A stretch of DNA of 64,000 bases from Emticicia sp. C21 (GTDB lineage: Bacteria > Bacteroidota > Bacteroidia > Cytophagales > Spirosomataceae), in assembly GCF_003418935.1 (NCBI RefSeq), contig NZ_QVMT01000009.1, forward strand, positions 124,001-188,000, read 5' to 3'. Both the position numbers and the translations under genes were made by a program. The notes beneath the pieces are model-generated. The model had not been told where the DNA came from. It searched no databases and saw nothing but the letters and a program-made list of their open reading frames with translations. This document shows, piece after piece, positions 26,300-35,695 of this stretch. The stretch's first letter is position 1. Each line of letters begins with the position of its first letter.

Positions 26300-29200
26300 A
26301 TGAAAAAACATTTATACTATCTGACAGTTATGTTGCTTCTCCCCTTAAGCATCCTCGCCCAGGACAAGGTTCTGACAGGGGTTGTCAATTCAATAGAAGA
26401 AGGTGCACTACCAGGGGTTTCAATTGCCTTAAAAGGATCAGCTATAGGAACATTAACCGATGCCACAGGGAAATTCTCTCTTAAAGTACCTGCATCAGGC
26501 GGAGTTTTAGTATTCAGTGCCATTGGCTTTGCCACATTAGAAGAAAAAATAGATAATAGAACGACATACGAAATTTCACTGAAAGCAGATGCCAGAGCAT
26601 TGAATGAAGTAGTAGTAACAGCTTTGGGGATTTCTCGTGAGAAGAAATCACTGGGATTCTCCCAACAGGAAGTAAAAGGTGACAATCTGGTAGAGGCACG
26701 TTCAACCAACGTGGTAAACTCTCTTTCTGGTCGTATCGCCGGAGTAAGAATCAGTAGCAATGGCGGGCCGGGTAGCGGTTCCACTATCCAGATACGCGGT
26801 TCATCTTCGGTTTCAGGTAATAACCAACCTCTGATTGTATTAGATGGCGTACCTCTTCAGCAACAATATGATAAACAATTCGGTGGCGGGATTTCAGAGA
26901 TAAATCCTGACAATATTAAAGACATTTCAGTACTTAAAGGGCCTAACGCTGCTGCCCTATATGGTTCAAGAGCAGCCAACGGGGTTATCCTGATTACTTC
27001 AAAAGACGGTGCAGGTTCTAAAGGAATCGGCATAGAATATAATGCCAACTTCACGGCTGAACGCCCTTTGGTAAAACCAAATTTCCAGAATACTTACGGC
27101 GGTGGTAATGGCTATACCACCTGGTATTCTGATGGTTGGAGTGGTACTATCCAACCTGATGCCTATGACCAATATAAAGCCGCTTATGGTTTTGTAAATC
27201 CCGGAAAAACTACCGGAACTGACGGGACTGATGAAAGCTGGGGCGCTCCTATGGACGGACGTTTGATTCGCCAATGGTTTACTGGAAAAGACGTTGCCCC
27301 GTTGACTCCTCAACCTAATAACTGGAATGAATTCTGGGAAACAGGGACATCATTTACTAATCATATCGCCCTATCAGGCGCTAACGAGAAAGGAAGTTTC
27401 CGTGTAGCCTATGATAGATTAGCGCAAAAAGGTATTGCCTATGCCAATGACTTCGAAAGAAGCAACTTCAAACTTAATTCAAATTATAACCTGACCAAGT
27501 ATCTTTCAGTTACCGCCTCAGGAGAGTATATTAAATCTGGTGGCAATCGTACTTATCAGAATGGCGATACTTTTATCTGGTCTCACCGTCATGTTTCCTG
27601 GGATCAACTCGCTAATTATAAAGATTATGCGGGCGTTCATATTCAACGGGCAGTGGCTGGTAAATTACCTGATAGTGACCCGCCTAACTGGCAGCATACT
27701 TATTTTACTAACCCTTATTATACCAACGAATATCTGCCTAACAGAAACGACAAAGACCGTTTGGTTGGTAATATCGCCATCAATGCCAAAATTCTACCCT
27801 ACCTTAAATTAATGTTAAGAACCGGAACTGATTTATGGACTGATACCAGAATTAACATCGCCAACTTTGAAAGAGTACGTAACGGTAACAAAACACCTGG
27901 TACGTATTCAGAAGAAGTGCTTCGTCGTCAGGAAAGCAATCACGATTTCTTGTTGAGTTTCGATAAAAATTTTGGTAAAAACTTTTCATTAGTCTCACAA
28001 GCGGGAGGAGCATTGAGAACCAATTATTATAAAAGAAATTTTACAAACGTGGGTGAACTGGTAGTTGATGGAGTTTACAACCTATCTAACTCTAATCCAA
28101 GCCAGAACTCAGTTGCTAGCCGTATAGAAAAACAAAACGTACAAAGTTTGTATGGTTCTGTGCAATTTGGCTACCTGAACGCCTTATTCCTGGATGTCAC
28201 TGCCAGAAACGATTGGTCGAGTACCTTGCCAGCCAATGCCCGTTCTTATTTTTATCCATCTGTTTCGGCCAGTGCGGTTATTACAGATCTGGTAAATATC
28301 CCTAAGAATATATTATCATTCGGAAAAGTAAGAGCCAGTTTAGCACAAGTAGGAAACGATGCTGACCCTTATCAGTTAGCGCAAACCTTCCGTGCCAGTG
28401 GTTCGTGGAATGGCTCAATTCCTGAGTATTATGAGAACATAACCATCTCAAATTCAACCCTTAAACCTGAGATTACCACAGGAATTGAATTAGGACTCGA
28501 CCTTCGTTTCTTTAAAAACAAAGTGGGCTTAGACTTAACGTATTACGACCAGGCTACCAAAAACCAGATTCTTGGTGTAGAAATTTCTAAAGCCAGTGGT
28601 TACGATAAACGTATCCTGAATGCCGGTAGAATCAATAACAAAGGTATTGAGATTACATTGTCTGGTACACCATTTGAGACAATTAGCGGCTTTAAGTGGG
28701 ATGTAGCGCTGAACTTTGCCAGAAACAGAAACCTGGTTGTTGAATTAGCCGAAGGCCTAACTACTTACACTTTACAAGAACGCAGAGGCTTGATTTCGAT
28801 AGCACAAGTAGGTCAACCTTACGGCTCGCTATATGGCATCGGTTTCAAACATGCACCTGATGGACAAATAGTTTATGTAGATGGTTTGCCGGTTGTAGAA
28901 ACCTCTCCAAGAGTATTAGGCAATATCCAACCTGATTGGACGGGTGGTATGTCGAATACTTTCTCTTATAAACGCTTAAGCCTGACTTTCCTGATTGATG
29001 TGAAAAAAGGTGGTGATTTCTTTGATGAAGGAACAGGAACTGCCCGCTGGACTGGTCAATATGCTGAAACAGGTATTGGTCGTGAAGAGGGAGTAATTGG
29101 TAAAGGGGTGAAAAATGTAGGTACTACCGATAATCCTCAATATGTACCAAATGATGTAATGGTGGCTGCGAACCAATTCTATGGTTATAATAACCCAAGA

Positions 29201-29470
29201 AGATATCATGAGGCCGCTATTTTTGATGGTAGCTATGTAAAACTTCGTGAGGTTTCATTAGGCATTAAATTACCGGAATCAATTCTGAGAAAAGTAAAAA
29301 TCCAGAACGCTAAACTTTCAATCGTAGGTAGAAATCTGGCTATCTTATTCAAAAACGCTCCTCATATCGACCCTGAAGTTGACCGTTTCGGTGGCAACTC
29401 GCAAGGATTTGCCTATGGTGAATTACCATCGTCAAGAAGCATGGGTGTCAATCTGAATTTAGGGTTCTGA
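26300..29470 (+). CDS. SusC/RagA-family TonB-dependent outer-membrane transporter
   Basis: 1056 residues. A signal peptide (MKKHLYYLTVMLLLPLSILAQ) is followed by a carboxypeptidase-regulatory-like domain (about 24-105, KVLTGVVNSIEEGALPGVSI), a TonB plug with EVVVTALGISREKKSLG and SSSVSGNNQPLIVLDGVPL, and a long beta-barrel ending in an aromatic residue (LNLGF). It imports large nutrients across the outer membrane with the SusD-type lipoprotein encoded 39 bases downstream. There is no N-terminal STN signalling domain, so it is not an obvious anti-sigma-coupled transducer. No glycosidase or sensor is adjacent, so the substrate is open; the exported aminotransferase upstream hints at an amino-acid or peptide substrate, but only weakly. 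Confidence 0.93.
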   Translation: MKKHLYYLTVMLLLPLSILAQDKVLTGVVNSIEEGALPGVSIALKGSAIGTLTDATGKFSLKVPASGGVLVFSAIGFATLEEKIDNRTTYEISLKADARALNEVVVTALGISREKKSLGFSQQEVKGDNLVEARSTNVVNSLSGRIAGVRISSNGGPGSGSTIQIRGSSSVSGNNQPLIVLDGVPLQQQYDKQFGGGISEINPDNIKDISVLKGPNAAALYGSRAANGVILITSKDGAGSKGIGIEYNANFTAERPLVKPNFQNTYGGGNGYTTWYSDGWSGTIQPDAYDQYKAAYGFVNPGKTTGTDGTDESWGAPMDGRLIRQWFTGKDVAPLTPQPNNWNEFWETGTSFTNHIALSGANEKGSFRVAYDRLAQKGIAYANDFERSNFKLNSNYNLTKYLSVTASGEYIKSGGNRTYQNGDTFIWSHRHVSWDQLANYKDYAGVHIQRAVAGKLPDSDPPNWQHTYFTNPYYTNEYLPNRNDKDRLVGNIAINAKILPYLKLMLRTGTDLWTDTRINIANFERVRNGNKTPGTYSEEVLRRQESNHDFLLSFDKNFGKNFSLVSQAGGALRTNYYKRNFTNVGELVVDGVYNLSNSNPSQNSVASRIEKQNVQSLYGSVQFGYLNALFLDVTARNDWSSTLPANARSYFYPSVSASAVITDLVNIPKNILSFGKVRASLAQVGNDADPYQLAQTFRASGSWNGSIPEYYENITISNSTLKPEITTGIELGLDLRFFKNKVGLDLTYYDQATKNQILGVEISKASGYDKRILNAGRINNKGIEITLSGTPFETISGFKWDVALNFARNRNLVVELAEGLTTYTLQERRGLISIAQVGQPYGSLYGIGFKHAPDGQIVYVDGLPVVETSPRVLGNIQPDWTGGMSNTFSYKRLSLTFLIDVKKGGDFFDEGTGTARWTGQYAETGIGREEGVIGKGVKNVGTTDNPQYVPNDVMVAANQFYGYNNPRRYHEAAIFDGSYVKLREVSLGIKLPESILRKVKIQNAKLSIVGRNLAILFKNAPHIDPEVDRFGGNSQGFAYGELPSSRSMGVNLNLGF

Positions 29471-29509
29471 TCTGAGGAATTTGTTTTTCATTACTAAACT
29501 TGAAATCTT

Positions 29510-30979
29510 ATGAAATCATATAAAATACTAGCCTCAATACTTGTTTTATTGAGTATTTCTCTGAACTCATGTATCGAAGAGTTCGACGAAATGAACACAG
29601 ACCCTAATAACCCCACAAGCATAAGTCCCCAATATTTATTGCCTTATGCTATTGAAAAATCAGTTGACAGGTACTGGGGTAGCAATATCAGATTTGAACG
29701 TCTGAATTTGGATGGCGCTATGCTATGGATTCAGTACTTATCAAGAAATATCTACTCAAATGAGGGTGATAACTATGGTATAACGCCAACTTTCTATAAT
29801 AATACCTGGAAATCATTCTTCAATGATGGCCTGGTAAACTTTAACAGTATTATAAAACAGGCAGGGTCGGACAGCAAAACACCAAACGCTAATTATGAAG
29901 GTGCAGCTATTGTCATGCGTAGTTGGGTATTTTCAGTATTAACTGACCTTTATGGTGCCATTCCCTACTCGCAAGCCTTAAAAGGTACAGATGGGTCTCC
30001 TATATACACTCCTGAATACGATTCTATGGATAAAGTCTATGCAGGTTTAATAGCTGATTTAAAAGTAGCTAACGAAAAGTTAAGTGTAACAGGCCCTGCC
30101 ATTTCTGGTGACATTTTGTATGACGGCAACATTCTGAAATGGAAAAAATTTGCCAATTCTTTGAGACTTCGTCTAGCCAACCGTCAGGCGGCTAAGAAAC
30201 CTGCAGAATCAAAAGCAGTAATGGCTGAAATTTTAGGGGATGCTACCAAGTTTCCAATTTTCACGAGCAATGATGATAATGCGCTTTTGAAAAATACCGC
30301 TACCCGCCCAAGTAATAACGAGTGGCATGAGGTAATGGTAATGGGTAGTCGTACGGACTGGAGCATGAGCAAGACTTTTGTTGATAAACTGACCAGTTTA
30401 GGAGACACACGCCTATCAGTATTTGCCAATACCAATGGCGCAGGTAAATATGAAGGTATTCCGAATGGTTTGCCTGATGCCATTGCTACCACTTATTTAA
30501 GTTCAGCTTCAACTTTGGGCAGCTATTTTATGCAAGCGAACACTCCAAGTGTAATTATGACTTATAGCGAATTGCAATTAATTCTGGCGGAAGCGGCAAT
30601 TGACGGGGATGTTTCTGGCGATGCCGATGCTTACATGAAAAAAGGTATTCAGGCTTCGTACGATCAATATAAAGTGACTGTTCCGGCTAATTACTTTGAA
30701 AATCTGGGTACTGCTACGAGAGAAAAAATCCTTGATCAGAAATGGATAACCTTATTTGGTAATGCAGTTGAAGCATGGACGGAGTATCGTCGCACAGGTT
30801 TCCCTATATTACCAGCCAAAGATCCAAGAGCAGTTTTTGAGAATGAGGGAGTATTGCCTACCCGATTACCTTATCCGACTACTGAATACTCACTCAATAA
30901 ATCAAGTCTGGAGAAAGGAATCACAACAAATGGTGGAGCTGATAATATGAGAACTAAACTGTGGTGGGCTGAGAAGTAA
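29510..30979 (+). CDS. SusD/RagB-family nutrient-binding lipoprotein
   Basis: 489 residues. The lipoprotein signal ends in LNSC (C21) followed by acidic residues. Typical SusD features follow: MNTDPNNPTSISPQYLLPYA near the N-terminus, TPR-like helices and WRSFF/W-V-F-S-V-L-T-D-L-Y-G type helix packing near residue 140, ILAEAA near 365 and WTEYRRTGFP near 435. This pattern fits the SusD-like_2 branch. It forms the lid over the SusC barrel and binds substrate at the cell surface. It lies between susC and a small lipoprotein gene in one operon. Confidence 0.92.
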   Translation: MKSYKILASILVLLSISLNSCIEEFDEMNTDPNNPTSISPQYLLPYAIEKSVDRYWGSNIRFERLNLDGAMLWIQYLSRNIYSNEGDNYGITPTFYNNTWKSFFNDGLVNFNSIIKQAGSDSKTPNANYEGAAIVMRSWVFSVLTDLYGAIPYSQALKGTDGSPIYTPEYDSMDKVYAGLIADLKVANEKLSVTGPAISGDILYDGNILKWKKFANSLRLRLANRQAAKKPAESKAVMAEILGDATKFPIFTSNDDNALLKNTATRPSNNEWHEVMVMGSRTDWSMSKTFVDKLTSLGDTRLSVFANTNGAGKYEGIPNGLPDAIATTYLSSASTLGSYFMQANTPSVIMTYSELQLILAEAAIDGDVSGDADAYMKKGIQASYDQYKVTVPANYFENLGTATREKILDQKWITLFGNAVEAWTEYRRTGFPILPAKDPRAVFENEGVLPTRLPYPTTEYSLNKSSLEKGITTNGGADNMRTKLWWAEK

Positions 30980-31020
30980 TTTTTGGTGCCCCCTTTTTAT
31001 CACTTTTAAACTTAAAGAAC

Positions 31021-31494
31021 ATGAAAAAGACCATATATATATTATTTCTGGGGCTAATCATATTAGCATCAGCCTGCGAAAAGAAAGACCCCTTTGTAGA
31101 TAGAGTAGTCTCCCCGTTGCTTTTCTTAGTAATAGATGATAATGGGGTAGCATCATCTGGCTTAACAACTGAACCAACGGTTTCAAGCAAAATCTCCAAA
31201 GATGTTACTTTCTCCGTTAAATTAGTTGAATTAGATAAAACCAATATTCTGGACAATACCAAAGGTATTGATTCCTTAGCTGTGAAGTCTTTACCAATTT
31301 CGCTATCCATCAGAGGTGGCGCGAAAATTGGTGATTTAACAACCAATGAAAAAGGCATGGCAAGATTGACAAAGTCGTGGGTAGATTTGGGTATTGCTGC
31401 ACCGAAAGCAGGCACTACCGTCTTATTAAGCTGGTCGGGTACATATAAAGATGTGAAGTTTACGAAGTATACCCGCGTTCAAGGAGCGAATTAA
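31021..31494 (+). CDS. Small lipoprotein of the SusCD operon
   Basis: 157 residues. The signal peptide ends at LASAC (C19), followed by EKKDPF, so it is lipid-anchored. The rest is a single beta-rich domain with alternating polar and hydrophobic strands (SLSIRGGAKIGDLTTNEKGMARL, TTVLLSWSGTYKDVKFTKY), resembling an Ig-like fold. No known family was recognised. The gene is 41 bases after susD and is followed by a strong terminator, so it is the third and last member. In other Sus-like loci such lipoproteins bind the substrate at the surface; that role here is inferred. Confidence 0.75.
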   Translation: MKKTIYILFLGLIILASACEKKDPFVDRVVSPLLFLVIDDNGVASSGLTTEPTVSSKISKDVTFSVKLVELDKTNILDNTKGIDSLAVKSLPISLSIRGGAKIGDLTTNEKGMARLTKSWVDLGIAAPKAGTTVLLSWSGTYKDVKFTKYTRVQGAN

Positions 31495-31521
31495 TAATCA
31501 TAGGTTGAATAGATAATGCAT

Positions 31522-31555
31522 AAACTCATCTCAAACTTTAGAGATGAGTTTTTTA
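31522..31555 (+). terminator. Intrinsic terminator of the SusCD operon
   Basis: AAACTCATCTC (31522-31532) and GAGATGAGTTT (31541-31551) form an 11-bp perfect stem with an 8-base loop, followed by TTT and AT-rich sequence. It lies at the junction of convergent transcription. Confidence 0.9.
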
Positions 31556-31556
31556 T

Positions 31557-32282
31557 TTATAGCTTAAACAACTTCTGAATTTTATAGGACTCAATTAGTA
31601 ACGACTTACCCACTTCGTACCAATAGCCATCACCAATATTAACAAAAGTACCTTTATGGGCAGGCTTCTGGTTAAAGGCTGTATCCATAATAAACTCGCC
31701 CGAAAATGTATTCTTCAGGATAAAATTGAGTTCTTCCCAAGGAAGGATAGATGTTCTTCCGGACTGGTTATTTTCTTTTCTGCTGAGGTCAACTCTTCTT
31801 TCTACGAATGAAGCATTGATGGTTATTTCTTTTGTTTCACCCGCCTGATTTTTAAAGAAAACAAGATGAAGTGGTAATTCTCTTTTGGCTTTTTCGAAAA
31901 CCGCCTGTTGTACTTCTTCTAACAGATACGACAATTTTTCTGCATTTGACGGATAAAATGATTGCCTATCTAAATCCAATTGCCAGAAAGATTGATGCGG
32001 TTCTAAATCTTTAACTTTTAATGGCTTAGCCGATTTCAGATTGCCATATAAAATATCTTTCCAGACATCAGGCAATGTGCCCTGCCAGCTAAAATCATCA
32101 TTACCCAAGAAGCCTTCATCCAGAATTTCTTCTTCAGTCAGTAAATCTCTATCCAGATAAGACAATTCAAAAGAAAGGTTTAGTTCTTTATTTTGTACAA
32201 TTTCCCCTGAAAGTTCTATTGCATGAGCAAAAGGCGGTGGGATATTCTCAGAGGTTTGGTATTTGAGGGAGAACGTAGACAT
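31557..32282 (-). CDS. Unknown soluble protein encoded downstream of menE
   Basis: The start at 32282 (MSTFSLKYQTSENIPPPFAHA) gives 241 residues; a start 14 codons earlier exists but would lie deeper inside menE. The first 35 bases overlap the end of menE. No signal peptide or membrane segment is seen. The sequence contains a polar beta-rich N-terminal part, a central LLEEVQQAVFEKAKRELPLHLVFFKN segment and a C-terminal part with PWEELNFILKNTFSGEF and GDGYWYEVG. It is not recognised; its overlap with menE suggests it is translated together with that gene. Confidence 0.65.
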   Translation of the reverse strand: MSTFSLKYQTSENIPPPFAHAIELSGEIVQNKELNLSFELSYLDRDLLTEEEILDEGFLGNDDFSWQGTLPDVWKDILYGNLKSAKPLKVKDLEPHQSFWQLDLDRQSFYPSNAEKLSYLLEEVQQAVFEKAKRELPLHLVFFKNQAGETKEITINASFVERRVDLSRKENNQSGRTSILPWEELNFILKNTFSGEFIMDTAFNQKPAHKGTFVNIGDGYWYEVGKSLLIESYKIQKLFKL

Positions 32283-33348
32283 TGACGGTTTTAATTTTAT
32301 CGATTTTACCTGTTGGGGTTTCAATCATTTTTTCAACAAAAAATACTTCTTTGGGAATCTCAAATTTAGATAATTTTTCTAAGAAACTCAGTCCCAATTC
32401 ATTGCCGTTTGAGAGCGGCTTTTTACTTTCTACTACCAGTATCAGCTTTTGTCCCAGTTTAGTATCAGGCACGCCATAGGCAAAGAATCTTCCGTTAAAA
32501 TCCAGTTTAGCCAGTATCTCCTCCCCTACGCTTTCAACTTTTTCTAACTGAATTTTTACCCCTCCGCTATTAATAATATTATCAAATCGACCAATCAGTT
32601 TAAATTTGTTTTGTTCAATTACCTCAACAATATCGTTCGTGATAATCCATTCGTTATCCGTTGATTTAGACTTGATTTTCAAGCATTCTCTTTCGTCTTG
32701 TGCAATTTCAACTCCTTCTAAAACTGTAAAGAAATCTTCCTGATTTGGCCCATTTAATCGCTTGATGGCAATATGAGTAAGGGTTTCTGTCATGCCATAG
32801 GTAGCATAAACCGGTGCATAGATTTTCTGTATCTGTGCATGAACTGACTCACTAATACCTGCACCACCTATAATGATACTTTTGGCCGAATTTAGTGTAT
32901 CAAGAAATTTTTCAGATTCTTCCAGAATCGTTTGAATCTGCAAAGGCACAAAGGCGAAAAAGTTTTTGCCACGATTTGAGTTGAGCAGGTACAAGTGCTT
33001 TTCGTTACCCGTAAAAGGGCTAGAGCTTGGCTCTACAATCATTAAATCCATACCGAGTTCAAAGGCACGCACCAGCATCATCATTCCGGCAATATAATCT
33101 ACACTTAAGCAACAGAAAGCTGTATCACCCTCTTGCAAATTAAAGGTTTTAGCCGTTAAATAAGCTGATTCGATTAATTGCAGACGTGTGAATGTAATAG
33201 GCTTGGGAATACCCGTTGAACCAGATGTATGAATGGTGAAAGTTTGTTGCCCCGAGTCCCACGCCTCTTTAAATTTCAATACTTTATCATAGTAGATGTT
33301 GTTGGGAGCAGTATTAATGAGCGTTCCATCTTTTTCTAAGAATATCAT
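32248..33348 (-). CDS. menE: o-Succinylbenzoate-CoA ligase-like AMP-binding enzyme
   Basis: An adenylate-forming ligase of 366 residues, short as in many Bacteroidota MenE proteins. Motifs run in order: phosphate-binding HTSGSTGIPKP (about 39-49), DYIAGMMMLVRAF, YGMTETLTH, the GRFDNIINSGGVKI hinge region, and the catalytic lysine context TPTGKIDK near the C-terminus. It would activate o-succinylbenzoate with ATP and CoA in menaquinone synthesis; menB lies about 1.5 kb to the right on the other strand, supporting the call. A terminator separates it from the Rieske gene upstream. The unknown gene overlaps its 3' end. Confidence 0.82.
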   Translation of the reverse strand: MIFLEKDGTLINTAPNNIYYDKVLKFKEAWDSGQQTFTIHTSGSTGIPKPITFTRLQLIESAYLTAKTFNLQEGDTAFCCLSVDYIAGMMMLVRAFELGMDLMIVEPSSSPFTGNEKHLYLLNSNRGKNFFAFVPLQIQTILEESEKFLDTLNSAKSIIIGGAGISESVHAQIQKIYAPVYATYGMTETLTHIAIKRLNGPNQEDFFTVLEGVEIAQDERECLKIKSKSTDNEWIITNDIVEVIEQNKFKLIGRFDNIINSGGVKIQLEKVESVGEEILAKLDFNGRFFAYGVPDTKLGQKLILVVESKKPLSNGNELGLSFLEKLSKFEIPKEVFFVEKMIETPTGKIDKIKTVNVYVLPQIPNL

Positions 33349-33354
33349 ACAAGC

Positions 33355-33390
33355 AAAATAAAAACCCTTCTTAAGCGAGTCAAGAAGGGT
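33355..33390 (-). terminator. Intrinsic terminator of the Rieske gene (minus strand)
   Basis: ACCCTTCTT (33364-33372) and AAGAAGGGT (33382-33390) form a perfect 9-bp stem. On the minus strand it is followed by a T-rich run (33355-33363). It lies between the Rieske gene and menE, so menE needs its own promoter. Confidence 0.85.
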
Positions 33391-33412
33391 CGTTTAAGAT
33401 TATGGTGCAAAT

Positions 33413-33883
33413 TTACTCAAAAATGCGCACAGTATTATTGGTTAAATCAGAAGAAATCGAATATTTCTTCAGCGCCGTAGTTGCAGGCCCTTTTTGCACA
33501 GTACCATCTGACTTAAATTCTGACTGGTGATTCGGGCATAAAAAATCGTTGGTAGCGGCTCTGTAGCCGATAGTTGCAGACTCATGGGTACAGATGGCGC
33601 TTACAGCTATAAAAGCATCAGCATTAGTATGCGCTACAATAATGTTTTGTGGTTTTACGACTACAAACCCTCCCTTATTTTTCAATGTTGTATAAGAAGC
33701 GTTGTTTAAGTCTAGAGTAAAATCTACTTTGCCAGAACCTCCGTTCGGGTCCGGGTCTGGGATTTCACTGTCTCCACCACAGGACTGTATACAGTTCATA
33801 AGCAGAATTGCTCCAAAACTAATACCTACCTGTTTCATAAATTCCTTTCTGTCAATTGTTTTACTGTCTGCCGTTGGAGTCAT
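33413..33883 (-). CDS. Rieske [2Fe-2S] lipoprotein
   Basis: 156 residues. A short polar N-terminus and hydrophobic segment end in lipobox-like cysteines (LMNC at C31, IQSC at C35), followed by GGDSEIPDPDPNGGSG, a flexible tether. The single domain is a Rieske fold with both cluster-ligand pairs: C98-T-H100 and C116-P-N-H119 (CPNHQSEF). It should bind one 2Fe-2S cluster outside the cytoplasmic membrane and pass electrons. No oxygenase or bc-complex gene lies nearby, so its partner is unknown. Confidence 0.88.
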   Translation of the reverse strand: MTPTADSKTIDRKEFMKQVGISFGAILLMNCIQSCGGDSEIPDPDPNGGSGKVDFTLDLNNASYTTLKNKGGFVVVKPQNIIVAHTNADAFIAVSAICTHESATIGYRAATNDFLCPNHQSEFKSDGTVQKGPATTALKKYSISSDLTNNTVRIFE

Positions 33884-34241
33884 AGTATTATTCGCTATGG
33901 TTTAAATGGATGCATTATATAGTTTTAACTGTTGTGTTTATATTCATACTTAAGACGTAAGATTATGGGCAAAGGTCGCAAATGAGAGCCCTTAAAAGTC
34001 ATAAAATCTATAATTTCAAAAATTAATAGATATTTAATCTATAATAAAAAAAAATACTTTACTTATTATCTATATTTACTTACATTTGCAGTAATAAACA
34101 ATTTAATTGTTATTAAAAGTAAAACTCAAAAGGTGGTATTTTGGTTTTAGTAAATAGCACAGCATTTTGAAAAATTACATTTTAGAAATTATTATTTTTT
34201 AAATATTTAGTACGGAAACAAAGTTTTCAAAATAAATTTGC
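33884..34241. other. 358-base AT-rich intergenic region
   Basis: This lies between the divergent Rieske and DUF2452 genes and has no coding potential. TACATTTG (34081-34088) and TAAATTTG (34233-34240) match the Bacteroidota -7 box TAnnTTTG exactly, but neither has a clear TTG at the expected distance. The second sits directly at the DUF2452 start. AACAATT and AATTGTT (about 34096-34110) make a small palindrome. Nothing else was seen. Confidence 0.4.
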
Positions 34242-34715
34242 ATGATGGAAAAGAATCCGATAGACAAAATTAAGGTGGCCGAAAATCCGGGCTTAATGGA
34301 ATATGCCCATACAGCAGGTAGTGCAGTGATACGCCCTGAGGATGTCGGAAAAGTAAAGGGCAAAGCGCAATTGGCCATGCGTCAGCAGACCAATGAGCAA
34401 TTGGGTAAGATTTACAAGCAAATGGAATTACTGGCTCAACAGGCCAAAGAAATCAAAAACCGGATTGATATTTCAGAACGTATATATGATGCGGCCATCG
34501 GATTTGAGCCTATCATCAACCATGTCTATTATTTATATGAAAAGAAAGATGGTTCAGATATATTATCAATGGTAGCGCCATTAGAATGGGGACGTTCTTT
34601 TCCTTTCAATCAGTTTTTAGCGAGAGTTTTTTTATTAGCAGATCATACCTGGAAAGTCGAGTTTTTTCAGGAAGATGACCGTACAGATACGCTAGATTTA
34701 GATGAATTGGATTGA
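34242..34715 (+). CDS. DUF2452-type protein
   Basis: 157 residues, soluble. The pattern NPIDKIKVAENPGLMEYAHTAGSAVIRPEDVGKVKG matches the uncharacterised DUF2452 family, and the protein has the family's usual length. A central helix (about 45-80) is rich in Gln, Lys and Glu and could form a coiled coil; the C-terminus is acidic (EDDRTDTLDLDELD). ATG codons at 34242 and 34245 are adjacent. An exact TAnnTTTG box ends one base before the start, so if it is used, translation would start downstream or the message would be leaderless. The gene precedes menB. No reaction is known. Confidence 0.72.
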   Translation: MMEKNPIDKIKVAENPGLMEYAHTAGSAVIRPEDVGKVKGKAQLAMRQQTNEQLGKIYKQMELLAQQAKEIKNRIDISERIYDAAIGFEPIINHVYYLYEKKDGSDILSMVAPLEWGRSFPFNQFLARVFLLADHTWKVEFFQEDDRTDTLDLDELD

Positions 34716-34806
34716 AAATATTAGGTCATAATTCAGCATTGATACTAATTCTTGCATATTACAACAATCATATATTTTTTACTAATTATATCTCCAAATA
34801 TAAATT

Positions 34807-35619
34807 ATGAATTGGGAAACAATTAAAGAGTACGAAGATATTAAGTTTGGTTTCTTCGAGGGAATTGCCAGAATCAGTATTAATCGTCCGGAAAAACATA
34901 ATGCTTTTCGTCCGCAGACGGTCAAGGAAATGATTGATGCCATGGCGTTTTGTCGTGAGGAGCCTTCAATTGAAGTAATTATTCTGACGGGTGAAGGCGG
35001 AAAAGCTTTTTGTAGTGGAGGCGACCAATCGGTTCGTGGGCATGGCGGTTATATTGGCGACGACCATATTCCACGTCTGAATGTACTCGATTTGCAAAAA
35101 ATGATTCGTTCGATTCCTAAAGTTGTGATTGCTTCGGTAGCAGGTTGGGCGATTGGCGGGGGTCATGTACTACACGTGGTTTGTGATTTAACGATTGCTG
35201 CTGAAAATGCACGTTTCGGACAAACAGGCCCGAAAGTAGGTAGCTTTGATGGGGGCTTTGGTGCGAGTTACCTGGCGCGCATAGTAGGTCAGAAAAAAGC
35301 ACGTGAAATCTGGTATTTATGCGACCAATACAATGCACAGGAGGCTTTAGATATGGGATTAGTTAATAAAGTAGTACCATTAGAGCAATTGGAAGAAGTA
35401 ACCGTTGAATGGTGTAGAAAAATACAGGAGAAATCGCCATTAGCTGTCAGAATGTTGAAATCATCATTCAATGCTGAGTTAGATGGACAAGCAGGTATTC
35501 AGGAATTAGCTGGTAATGCTACATTGCTTTACTACCTGTCAGACGAGGCCAAAGAAGGGTTCCGATCTTTTTTAGAAAAGCGCAAACCTGACTTTAAAAA
35601 ATTCCCTAAGTTCCCTTAA
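34807..35619 (+). CDS. menB: 1,4-Dihydroxy-2-naphthoyl-CoA synthase
   Basis: A crotonase-fold enzyme of 270 residues that closes the naphthoate ring from o-succinylbenzoyl-CoA in menaquinone synthesis. MenB-specific stretches are clear: [75 protein letters not shown], and a C-terminus ending [13 protein letters not shown]. Length and motifs match the family well. MenE is encoded nearby on the opposite strand. A terminator follows within 20 bases. Confidence 0.95.
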   Translation: MNWETIKEYEDIKFGFFEGIARISINRPEKHNAFRPQTVKEMIDAMAFCREEPSIEVIILTGEGGKAFCSGGDQSVRGHGGYIGDDHIPRLNVLDLQKMIRSIPKVVIASVAGWAIGGGHVLHVVCDLTIAAENARFGQTGPKVGSFDGGFGASYLARIVGQKKAREIWYLCDQYNAQEALDMGLVNKVVPLEQLEEVTVEWCRKIQEKSPLAVRMLKSSFNAELDGQAGIQELAGNATLLYYLSDEAKEGFRSFLEKRKPDFKKFPKFP

Positions 35620-35636
35620 TAATATTTTGCAGAATC

Positions 35637-35662
35637 AGCCCCATTTACTGGGGCTTTTTTTA
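35637..35662 (+). terminator. Intrinsic terminator of menB
   Basis: AGCCCCA (35637-35643) and TGGGGCT (35649-35655) form a 7-bp GC-rich stem with a 5-base loop, followed by a run of T (35655-35661). Confidence 0.9.
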
Positions 35663-35695
35663 TATTTACCCATTAACTTAAAACTATCGATAAAA

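Noticed and set aside
26317-26784. 155-codon open frame on the minus strand within susC
   Set aside because: It lies wholly inside a strongly supported SusC gene, has no recognisable domain, and its composition is that expected of an antisense frame.
30954-31415. 153-codon open frame on the minus strand covering the small lipoprotein
   Set aside because: The plus-strand reading has a lipobox, correct operon spacing and a terminator; the other has none of these.
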